Source: Terriglobia bacterium
GTDB taxonomy: Bacteria > Acidobacteriota > Terriglobia > UBA7540
NCBI GenBank assembly: GCA_030049455.1
Contig: JASIKV010000383.1
Location: 1-5,788, forward strand
DNA length: 5,788 bases
Direction: 5' to 3'
Shown here: piece by piece, positions 1 through 5,468 of the stretch
Numbering within the stretch: position 1 is the first letter of the stretch
Layout of the letters: each line of letters starts with the position of its first letter
Notes under the pieces: model-generated
Told to the model about the DNA's origin: nothing
The model's input: the letters and a program-made list of their open reading frames with translations, nothing else
Database searches by the model: none
Made by a program: the position numbers and the translations under genes

Positions 1-173
1 TGACTTCCGAAGCCTCCGCCCTGTGCCCCAGTTGCGGAGCGCGCACGCAGGGCGCCAAATTCTGTCCCGAATGCGGCAAGCCGCTCCACGCCAAAACCGA
101 GTGCCCGCGCTGCGGAACCAAATTTGAAGCGGGTACCAAGTTCTGCCCCGAGTGCGGACAGAAAATTACTTAA
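1..173 (+). CDS. C-terminal end of a double zinc-ribbon protein (partial; possibly the tail of an SPFH/YdjI-like protein)
   Basis: An open frame enters from the left edge and ends at TAA 171-173. It encodes 56 full residues with two zinc ribbons. Counting from the first full codon at position 3, the cysteine pairs are C8/C11 with C21/C24, and C34/C37 with C48/C51; the motif KFCPECG occurs twice. Such tandem ribbons bind structural zinc and are typical C-terminal tails of SPFH/YdjI-like ('virion core protein-like') membrane-associated proteins and of other multi-domain regulators. The upstream domains are outside the window, so the main function cannot be stated. The first two bases are TG followed by ACT. 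If the base before the window is A, this would instead be a complete 57-residue stand-alone double zinc ribbon starting ATG. The next gene on the same strand starts 99 bp downstream. Confidence is high for coding and the zinc ribbons, low for the SPFH link. Confidence 0.8.
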   Translation, partial: TSEASALCPSCGARTQGAKFCPECGKPLHAKTECPRCGTKFEAGTKFCPECGQKIT

Positions 174-204
174 TCGGGTGATCGGGCCATCGGATGATCG
201 GGTG
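173..204. repeat. Four tandem 8-bp units, ATCGGGTG type
   Basis: Units at 173-180 (ATCGGGTG), 181-188 (ATCGGGCC), 189-196 (ATCGGATG) and 197-204 (ATCGGGTG) follow one another without spacers. The first unit begins with the last base of the stop codon of the zinc-ribbon gene. The first and last units are identical; the middle two differ at one or two positions. The array fills the start of the gap before the next gene. Confidence 0.75.
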
Positions 205-240
205 AACAGCCGTCTGCAATTCGCGCACGAATTTTCAGCA

Positions 241-259
241 AATGGGTTAACCACCCATT
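241..259 (+). other. Small inverted repeat 13 bases before the 458-aa gene
   Basis: AATGGG (241-246) and CCCATT (254-259) can pair as a 6-bp stem with a 7-base loop. The overlapping 8-mer GGTTAACC (245-252) is itself a perfect palindrome, so the site could equally be a DNA-binding half-site pair. It lies just before the place where a Shine-Dalgarno would be expected, and no Shine-Dalgarno is evident for the gene at 273. No T-run follows, so it is not a standard terminator. Confidence 0.35.
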
Positions 260-272
260 ACTGGCGCACACC

Positions 273-1649
273 ATGCCGACATTTTCAGGAAAATTCCAAT
301 ACCTGAACCCTGATGGAACGGCGCTGCAGGGTGGACCCTGCCGCCTGGCCTTTGAGACGGACACTCTCACCCTCACACCCCCATCGGGCGCGCCATTGGC
401 CTTCGACCTGGGCGACATTGACGTCTTCGTGGCAGGCGATTACGAGCTGACGCTCACCCTGTTCACCGGCAAAAAAATCTTGTTGAACCAATTTGCCAAG
501 GCCTTCCAAAATCTGTGCCACGACCTGCTGGAAGCGTACCGCAAGCGCCTGCTCCAGTGCCTGTTGCTGGAGGATCTGGAAGAAATCACGCGATTCGATG
601 CGACCGTCCACCTGCAGTCAGCGCGTTCGTTCACCAGCCCCGCCGAATTGCGGCTCTTCAAGAGCAATCTTGCCGTGCTTCCCACTGAGGCCACGGGTTT
701 GCAATGGCGCCTCGCCGACATTGACGCGGTGAGTTTTGATGACGCTTCCTGGACCGTTACGATTTCATCGGGCGAGGAGAGCCTGGCCGTAAGCAAACTT
801 GGCAAGCGCACGGAGGAATTCCGCGAGCGGCTGACGGCAACGCAGGACGAGGTGGTGCAGCGCGGCGCGGAAACGGTCCACGGTCTTTTTCCATTTCTCG
901 ATCCCGACCAGTTTCAGCAAGCGGTGGCTATAATGACGGAGGGTCGCGCCGCCTCACTCAACAGGCTGCGCGCGCTTCACCCCAAGGTCGATGCAGCGCT
1001 CGCCGCTAACATCGTGGATCAAAAACTGAAGCCCTATTACGACGCGCTTATGGCACATGTGCCGGCGGGCAATTACTATACGGGATTCAAGTTCCTGCGC
1101 GCCGACGAAGACGCCGCGACAAAAAACGCCCACGAGGAGGAAGCTAAGGCCGCTGACGCCGAAGAAGCAAAAGCTGCGGGCGCGGCTTCGGAGGAAAACG
1201 CAGACGATTCCGCCATTCGCGACGGCAGCGAGGAACCATGCGTCCTGCACTGGTTTTTTCTTCCGCTCTCTGCCCAGCCCGGCGCGGCTTTGCCGGATAA
1301 TCTGGTGGCCTGGGAAGCCACTTCTCGCTCCGGGCGCGCCACTTATTTCTTCCGGCTTGTGCCAACGGAGCAGGCGCCCGAATTAAAGGACCCCGCGAAG
1401 GCTCCGGCGTTGATCGAATCCGCCGTTCGACAGTTGAATCGCGCCATCGTGCTGCTCAATTTCCGTCGCGAACCGATTTACCTTCCTGACGATTCACTGC
1501 AAATCCAGCCGCGCTTCCGGCGCTACGCCATCGCCTGCCGGAAGCTTCCGGAGCTGGTTCGCCTGCGTTCGTCGTTCCTCGGCCGGGCAATTCACACCAC
1601 TCCCGAGGCCTGGCAAAAGCAGTTTGAAGGTTATCTTACCGCCCATTAA
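273..1649 (+). CDS. Protein of unknown function with two probable PH/GRAM-like domains (458 aa)
   Basis: I do not recognise a named family. The protein has no signal peptide or membrane segment, so it is probably cytoplasmic. Residues 1-92 and about 105-190 look like two copies of one fold. Each has alternating beta strands containing a 'L-F..D.L.L.P' type segment and a 'DLGDID/LADIDAVSF' turn, then ends in an amphipathic helix (AFQNLCHDLLEAYRKRL; RTEEFRERLTATQDEV). That pattern resembles PH/GRAM-like domains; this is an inference from appearance. Residues 200-270 are mostly helical. Residues 278-321 form an Ala/Glu/Asp-rich linker, and 322-458 form a C-terminal alpha/beta region. ATG 273 is the first usable start after an in-frame TGA at 195; it has no clear Shine-Dalgarno. 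The preceding gene ends in zinc ribbons, and the next gene begins 12 bp after this stop, suggesting co-transcription. A role in membrane or stress scaffolding would fit PH-like domains beside an SPFH-type protein, but nothing here proves it. Confidence 0.85.
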   Translation: MPTFSGKFQYLNPDGTALQGGPCRLAFETDTLTLTPPSGAPLAFDLGDIDVFVAGDYELTLTLFTGKKILLNQFAKAFQNLCHDLLEAYRKRLLQCLLLEDLEEITRFDATVHLQSARSFTSPAELRLFKSNLAVLPTEATGLQWRLADIDAVSFDDASWTVTISSGEESLAVSKLGKRTEEFRERLTATQDEVVQRGAETVHGLFPFLDPDQFQQAVAIMTEGRAASLNRLRALHPKVDAALAANIVDQKLKPYYDALMAHVPAGNYYTGFKFLRADEDAATKNAHEEEAKAADAEEAKAAGAASEENADDSAIRDGSEEPCVLHWFFLPLSAQPGAALPDNLVAWEATSRSGRATYFFRLVPTEQAPELKDPAKAPALIESAVRQLNRAIVLLNFRREPIYLPDDSLQIQPRFRRYAIACRKLPELVRLRSSFLGRAIHTTPEAWQKQFEGYLTAH

Positions 1650-1650
1650 A

Positions 1651-1655
1651 AGGAG
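1651..1655 (+). promoter_or_regulatory. Ribosome binding site of the lipocalin-like gene
   Basis: AGGAG, within AAAAGGAG, lies 6 bases before ATG 1662 and starts two bases after the stop codon of the previous gene. It fixes the start and supports translation from a shared transcript. Confidence 0.75.
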
Positions 1656-1661
1656 TGTTCC

Positions 1662-2333
1662 ATGAGAAGAACGGTTGGAATCGCCGTCGCCGGGGCAGCG
1701 CTGTGCCTGTGTGCGCTTTCCGTCAGTGCGGCCCAAAATGATTACTCGGGTACCTGGGTCCTCGACAAGGGAAGCGTGAAGGCCGTGCCCAAAGGATTTG
1801 CGCACTACACGATGACGATCAAGCAGGACGGGAATCAGCTTGTGGTCACAGTTCAGCCCGGCGGCGCTGCCGACGCCGGTGAGCAGGGGCCGGGAAGCAA
1901 CGGCACTCTCCAGGCTCTCCAGAATGAAGCCAATGCCCAATCGCAGGGCTCGAAATCCGCGAACGGCGGGCTGGTGAGGAGCGGTGGAACCATGGGCGAT
2001 GCGACTCCCGGCGGCAATGGCCCCGGCTCCCTGGCGATGCAAACGGCCCCCTCGCAGGCTACTTACAATTTGGACGGGAGAAAGACCACCGATCACGTCA
2101 GTGGTTTTGGCGATGTCCAACTTACGGCCAAGTGGTCGAAGGGTGGAAAGTCTTTGGACCTGTCGATCGCGTTCCAGGAATCCAGTGACGGCCAAACCCA
2201 CCTGGCCCTCAACAGCAAGGAACGCTGGACACTCTCTGAAGACGGGCAGACATTGAAGGTTCAGCGCACAGTTTCGACGCCGTCGACGTCGGATACCGTC
2301 GTATTCACGCTTCGAAAGAAGAGTGCGCCCTGA
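1662..2333 (+). CDS. Secreted lipocalin-like protein with a low-complexity insert (223 aa)
   Basis: Residues 1-23 form a Sec signal peptide: MRR, a hydrophobic core to about residue 20, and cleavage probably after VSA (residues 21-23). The mature protein starts with the pattern YSGTWVLDKG (28-37), then TIKQDGNQLVVTV (52-64), YNLDGRKTT (135-143), AKWSKGGKSLDL (156-167), ERWTLSEDGQTLKVQR (187-202) and a final VVFTL strand (213-217). This ordered set of strands is typical of lipocalin-like beta-barrel proteins that are abundant in Acidobacteriota and are mostly uncharacterised; they may bind a small hydrophobic ligand. Residues 67-132 are a Gly/Ser/Ala/Gln/Asn-rich insert between two strands, longer than the short turn I expect there. 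No lipobox is seen, so a periplasmic or secreted soluble protein is likely. The start is fixed by AGGAG 6 bases upstream. The gene sits 12 bp behind the PH-like gene and converges on cynS. No ligand or pathway can be assigned. Confidence 0.88.
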   Translation: MRRTVGIAVAGAALCLCALSVSAAQNDYSGTWVLDKGSVKAVPKGFAHYTMTIKQDGNQLVVTVQPGGAADAGEQGPGSNGTLQALQNEANAQSQGSKSANGGLVRSGGTMGDATPGGNGPGSLAMQTAPSQATYNLDGRKTTDHVSGFGDVQLTAKWSKGGKSLDLSIAFQESSDGQTHLALNSKERWTLSEDGQTLKVQRTVSTPSTSDTVVFTLRKKSAP

Positions 2334-2366
2334 CGAAGGACGATTCGCTTCCGGCTTGCGGCGCCC

Positions 2367-2810
2367 TCACCACTTCTTATAGGGCAGAAACTTCCCGTTG
2401 TAGGTGATTTTTACCCTGTCGCCATGCGGGTCCGGGACGCGCTCGATTTCCATGGTGAAATCGATGGCGCTCATGATCCCGTCGCCGAACATTTCGTGGA
2501 TAAGCGCCTTGATCGTGGTGCCGTAGACCTGGGTGATTTCGTGGAAGCGGTAAATCAGGGGATCGACCGGGACCGTGGAATCGAGTGAGCCCTTGGTGGG
2601 GATGGTTTGCAGCGCCTCCGCGACGGGCGCGCCCAGCCCCAGGCAGGCAGTTACTTTCTCTGCCTCTTCCTTGTTCATCGTCGCCTGCCCCAGCAGCGCA
2701 GCGGTGGTCCAGACGATGTTCCGGCCCACGGCGCGGGCGATTTCCTCGAACGAAATGCTTCGTGTACTCTTGGCGTGCAAGATTTTCTCGGTGGCTTCCT
2801 GACGGGTCAT
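2367..2810 (-). CDS. cynS: Cyanate hydratase (cyanase)
   Basis: Cyanase (EC 4.2.1.104) converts cyanate and bicarbonate to ammonia and two CO2 (via carbamate) in the cytoplasm, for cyanate detoxification or nitrogen supply. With the start at 2810 the protein has 147 residues, against 156 in E. coli. The N-terminal half is the helix-turn-helix-like helical domain (ISFEEIARAVGRN, TAALLGQATM). The C-terminal half is the catalytic dimerisation domain, with PTDP-like PVDPLIYRFHEITQVYGTT, HEMFGDGIMSAIDF and the ending NGKFLPYKKW. The three catalytic residues are present: Arg88, Glu91 and Ser114, matching E. coli R96, E99 and S122. The frame stays open to a TTG at 2861, which would add 17 residues, but ATG 2810 has AAGGAG 7 bases upstream and is preferred. 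The gene lies 60 bp behind the M1 peptidase gene (peptidase stop to cynS ATG) on the same strand. No carbonic anhydrase (cynT), cyanate transporter or cynR is visible. Confidence 0.96.
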   Translation of the reverse strand: MTRQEATEKILHAKSTRSISFEEIARAVGRNIVWTTAALLGQATMNKEEAEKVTACLGLGAPVAEALQTIPTKGSLDSTVPVDPLIYRFHEITQVYGTTIKALIHEMFGDGIMSAIDFTMEIERVPDPHGDRVKITYNGKFLPYKKW

Positions 2811-2817
2811 TTCGACT

Positions 2818-2823
2818 CTCCTT
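2818..2823 (-). promoter_or_regulatory. Ribosome binding site that decides the cynS start
   Basis: On the - strand AAGGAG reads from 2823 to 2818, 7 bases before ATG 2810-2808. The upstream in-frame TTG at 2861 has no comparable site, so the shorter 147-residue cyanase is favoured. Confidence 0.8.
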
Positions 2824-2870
2824 GGATGGATTCCCAAATTCTCCTCAGCCGCACCCCTCAACGTGTGGAA

Positions 2871-5297
2871 TCAGTGCTCAATTGCCAGAATGTCATGATA
2901 CTCGTCAATTGAAATTCTGTCAGGGCGCGCGGAAAGCGGAATTTCAAGGGGAACTGTCGAAGATCCTGTAATGCGAATCAAGCCCATGCGGTGGACGGCC
3001 TTGCCCAGGGTCAAATAGAAAGGCACGAGCATCTGGAAATCGTCGGAAACACCCGATTGCGTCAGGGAACCCTGAAGAATCCATTTGCCGTCCGGCGCGG
3101 GCTTCAAATCATACTTGAACGTATAGGTGGGAATCTGCGTTCCATAAACGTACTCATTGAAAAACCAGTCCATCGGTGCGCCGATATGCTTTTCAACGAT
3201 GCGCTGAAAATCCGCCGTTGAAGCGTTGCGATAGGCGTAAGTGGTAACGAAATCGTGCATCATGTCGATGAACCTCTGGTCGGGTTCGGACTGCCGGGGA
3301 TTTTCCATGATCATCCGGATCATTTCCAGGACGTAGGCGCCCTTGGCATAGATCATGAAGGAGTTTACAGGTTCCATTTTGGAGTTCAATTGCCCATTAA
3401 GGTAAAGGGGCCCGACATCCACGGGGCGATGGCCTGCCGGATTCTTGGAAAGTAGGAACGTCCGCTTCAGGTCCCAGTAAGACCGTATCTTTTCCGTATT
3501 TGCCTTCCGCACATAGAGGCTCGCGGAAAACTCCGCAAAGCCCTCGGAAAGCCATTGGTCGCGATAGGTTTTCCAACCCACCAAGTGGCCCCACCATTGG
3601 TGCGCCATTTCGTGCACGGCCACGACATTGTAGAACTCGGCTTCCTGCGCCGAGACTTGAAAACCCAGAAAGTGGCGCGTCGTGCTGTCCAGAAGAGAAT
3701 CGTAAGGAAGAAAGATGAGCGTGGGCCAACTTTGCCCGTAGCCCATCACAGGTTGCTCCGTCACGGAGATGTCCTTGAAAGGCAGCGGGCCGAAATAGTA
3801 TTGATAAAGCCTGAAGGCCTGCAAGCTCATCCCTGCGGCGTATCCCAGCATGGCCGTGGTATTGACTCCCGCACCCATGGGCGAATGCTGAGCGGGTATC
3901 AGCTCGTCCGGAACCTCCTTTCCGCCGTATGCCGTCACGGTGAGGTTCCCCTCCGACTGGCTTTTTGACTCAAAATCACCGTAATTGAATCCCACGACAC
4001 TTAAGGGAACCTCTGAATCCCAATCCGTTGTCAAGGCATCCTTCCCCTTTGACGAATTCACCCGCCGGCCTGTTCCCAGAAAAACAAACCGCTTGGGCGA
4101 ATCAAAGTGCAGCTTGTATTGGGTGCGATCGTCAAAGGCCCCAAAACTCGGGAACCAGTTTTCACGCGCGGTCACATAAAAAAGCCCGGGGCCCCGCGGG
4201 TGCACAATCCGGCTTTCGCGAGTGGAATCCTCCGTATAAGCGATCTTCAGGTTGTAGACCTTTCCCGGCGCCGCGGGCTCAGGCAGGATGATCCACGTGT
4301 CGCTGTCCATTTCGCGGGGCTCTTGAATAAAAGAGATTTTTTTGCCCTGCTCATCCAGGATGGAAGAAATCCTGAGCACGCCATCCAGGCTCAGCGGCAG
4401 GACGCGCGCCGGCCCTCCGGGAACTTCGATTTGCATGGAGGCCGTCGCGGAGAGGTGACTGTCCTTGCCGATGTCCGCCTCAATCGTCTCCGCGCGGCAA
4501 TGGGCAATCAGCGTGCGATGCTCCGGCCAGGCGGAGTGCGCGTACTCCTCCGCCAGATGGAAGCCCGCCACCCACTCGAAATAATCATCGCGGTTGTAGT
4601 GCAGCAGCATCACCTCTTCGTCATTGGCGAAGTAGGGCAAAGGAAGAGAATCGCGGTTCCAACTGACCTGGTAAATCATGTCGCCGTGGCGCTGTCCCTT
4701 GAAGTCTGCGAGGAAAAAGCCTTTGCTCGTAGCGTCCGTCAGGTCCGCCAGCATGCGCGCGGAAATGTTGCGCATCTCAAAATTGCCGTCGCGCTCGTTG
4801 ACCCACCAACCGTTAAAGCTCCCGGAAAATTTCTTCTGTTCGGCCGCGAAGGCCTTGGTCGCAGCATCCGCATCCGCGCCTTCGCGGAAATTCACCGACT
4901 GCTTCAACTGATTGAGGGAATCATCGGTGAAGAAGAAAACCGCGCGAGTGAATTCGTCCTTCAGCACGGGGCCGCCGGCAAATCGTGCGAGCTGGTGTTG
5001 CAGCGCGGGTGAGGGGGCTTGAATCTGCACGGACCCCTGACCATCAAAACAGGCCGCAAGCACCCGGCCGCCGATGGACTCGGCCAGCGTTAGATGCCCC
5101 TCCTCAAACGTAAATGTCGCCGCGTCTCGCCGAAAGACGGCATTCTCCGTAATGCCTCCCTGAGTGCTTCCCTGCAGGGCGCGAAATTGTGCGTAGAGCT
5201 TGAGTAAATCTTCGGAGGGAGCCGTGGAGAGGTCCGCTGCGCTCGCACCCAGCGGCGAGCACAGAATCACGACTAAGACCGAGACTCGAATGAACAT
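2871..5297 (-). CDS. Secreted M1-family (gluzincin) zinc metallopeptidase (808 aa)
   Basis: A Sec signal peptide covers residues 1-20 (basic R4, hydrophobic VSVLVVILC, cleavage near ASA-A), so the enzyme acts in the periplasm or outside the cell. Residues about 21-260 are an extra N-terminal region. Residues about 265-450 resemble the beta-rich N-terminal domain of M1 enzymes, 455-715 the thermolysin-like catalytic domain, and 720-808 a final beta domain; the long helical domain of aminopeptidase N is absent. The zinc motif HEMAH is at 562-566 and the third ligand E585 lies 18 residues on (LSEGFAEF), i.e. HExxH-x18-E. Y650 in FMIYAKGAYVLEMI fits the catalytic tyrosine. The GxMEN substrate-binding motif is not found; the equivalent stretch reads VMGYGQSWPTLIFLPY (517-532). 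The substrate is therefore uncertain: a peptidase is likely, classical aminopeptidase action less certain. The start ATG 5297 has GGAGGT 6 bases upstream, placed in a hairpin. cynS follows on the same strand. Confidence 0.93.
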   Translation of the reverse strand: MFIRVSVLVVILCSPLGASAADLSTAPSEDLLKLYAQFRALQGSTQGGITENAVFRRDAATFTFEEGHLTLAESIGGRVLAACFDGQGSVQIQAPSPALQHQLARFAGGPVLKDEFTRAVFFFTDDSLNQLKQSVNFREGADADAATKAFAAEQKKFSGSFNGWWVNERDGNFEMRNISARMLADLTDATSKGFFLADFKGQRHGDMIYQVSWNRDSLPLPYFANDEEVMLLHYNRDDYFEWVAGFHLAEEYAHSAWPEHRTLIAHCRAETIEADIGKDSHLSATASMQIEVPGGPARVLPLSLDGVLRISSILDEQGKKISFIQEPREMDSDTWIILPEPAAPGKVYNLKIAYTEDSTRESRIVHPRGPGLFYVTARENWFPSFGAFDDRTQYKLHFDSPKRFVFLGTGRRVNSSKGKDALTTDWDSEVPLSVVGFNYGDFESKSQSEGNLTVTAYGGKEVPDELIPAQHSPMGAGVNTTAMLGYAAGMSLQAFRLYQYYFGPLPFKDISVTEQPVMGYGQSWPTLIFLPYDSLLDSTTRHFLGFQVSAQEAEFYNVVAVHEMAHQWWGHLVGWKTYRDQWLSEGFAEFSASLYVRKANTEKIRSYWDLKRTFLLSKNPAGHRPVDVGPLYLNGQLNSKMEPVNSFMIYAKGAYVLEMIRMIMENPRQSEPDQRFIDMMHDFVTTYAYRNASTADFQRIVEKHIGAPMDWFFNEYVYGTQIPTYTFKYDLKPAPDGKWILQGSLTQSGVSDDFQMLVPFYLTLGKAVHRMGLIRITGSSTVPLEIPLSARPDRISIDEYHDILAIEH
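4178..4200 (-). other. Terminator-like GC-rich dyad plus T6 inside the peptidase gene
   Basis: Read on the - strand, the coding strand of the peptidase, a GC-only block (4200-4184) containing the 10-bp palindrome CGGGGCCCCG is followed at once by six T residues (4183-4178). It encodes residues HPRGPGLFYV near 366-375. The best foldable stem is short (CCCG with CGGG, around a loop that is itself self-complementary), so termination strength is doubtful. Confidence 0.3.
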
Positions 5298-5314
5298 ACC
5301 TTGACCTCCAAGGT
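5298..5314 (-). promoter_or_regulatory. Hairpin holding the Shine-Dalgarno of the M1 peptidase
   Basis: On the - strand ACCTTG (5314-5309) and CAAGGT (5303-5298) form a perfect 6-bp stem around the loop GAGGT (5308-5304). The Shine-Dalgarno GGAGGT (5309-5304) lies in the loop plus the closing base, and the 3' arm of the stem ends directly before ATG 5297. This places the ribosome site in a small hairpin next to the start codon. Confidence 0.6.
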
Positions 5315-5335
5315 GCCGCCTGCCGGCGATTCTGG

Positions 5336-5364
5336 AGTCATGTATGGAACGATATCCGTGTCAA
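5336..5364 (-). promoter_or_regulatory. Possible promoter of the M1 peptidase
   Basis: A perfect -35 hexamer TTGACA lies at 5364-5359 on the - strand, about 60 bases before the start codon. With a 17-base spacer the -10 position reads ATGACT (5341-5336), a poor match to TATAAT, and no better -10 is found at spacing 16-18. It is therefore only a weak candidate for a housekeeping promoter. Confidence 0.25.
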
Positions 5365-5441
5365 GGTGCACATCTTATTCCCAGCATCAGCGGCAGTCAA
5401 TGCAACCTGGCTTGCACCATTGCTTTAGCAGTTGTCAATGC
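5358..5441. repeat. Three short GTCAA-containing direct repeats in the divergent intergenic region
   Basis: TCAA cores occur at 5361-5364, 5397-5400 and 5435-5438, spaced 36 and 38 bp. The last two share the exact 8-mer GTCAATGC (5396-5403 and 5434-5441); the first reads GTCAAGGTGC. The outer two overlap the -35-like hexamers of the two divergent genes, so they could be operator sites, but they are short enough to arise by chance. Confidence 0.3.
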
Positions 5442-5460
5442 CCGGGAATGGTGCTAGCTT
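5432..5460 (+). promoter_or_regulatory. Possible promoter of the molybdopterin-type gene
   Basis: TTGTCA (5432-5437, five of six matches to TTGACA) is followed after 17 bases by TAGCTT (5455-5460, three of six matches to TATAAT). If used, transcription would begin close to ATG 5469, giving almost no leader, in line with the lack of a Shine-Dalgarno there. Weak support. Confidence 0.25.
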
Positions 5461-5468
5461 CTAGGGCC

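Noticed and set aside
1494..2201. A 235-codon open frame on the - strand across the end of the PH-like gene and the lipocalin-like gene
   Set aside because: It overlaps two well-supported + strand genes, shows no family pattern, and crosses a gene boundary with its ribosome site. It is a shadow frame.
2334..2366. A bidirectional terminator between the convergent lipocalin-like gene and cynS
   Set aside because: Only 4-bp complementarity (GAAG with CTTC) and no T-run on either strand; nothing that supports a terminator call.
2879..2913. Paired CAATTG palindromes around the end of the peptidase gene
   Set aside because: Two copies of a common 6-bp palindrome inside coding sequence, with no extended arms or other mobile-element feature.
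2874..2920. A promoter for cynS inside the end of the peptidase gene (TTGACG with a downstream GCAATT on the - strand)
   Set aside because: The -10 match is only two of six bases and the -35-like sequence is part of conserved coding sequence, so the evidence is too thin.
4107..5012. A 301-codon open frame on the + strand opposite the M1 peptidase
   Set aside because: It lies wholly within the peptidase gene on the other strand, its translation is Arg/His-rich with no recognisable domain, and the peptidase frame has clear catalytic motifs. It is an antisense shadow of GC-rich codon use.
5408..5424. Sigma-54-like TGGC...TTGCT upstream of the molybdopterin-type gene
   Set aside because: The GG and GC dinucleotides are separated by 11 bases instead of the 10 that sigma-54 promoters require, and the bases around them match poorly.
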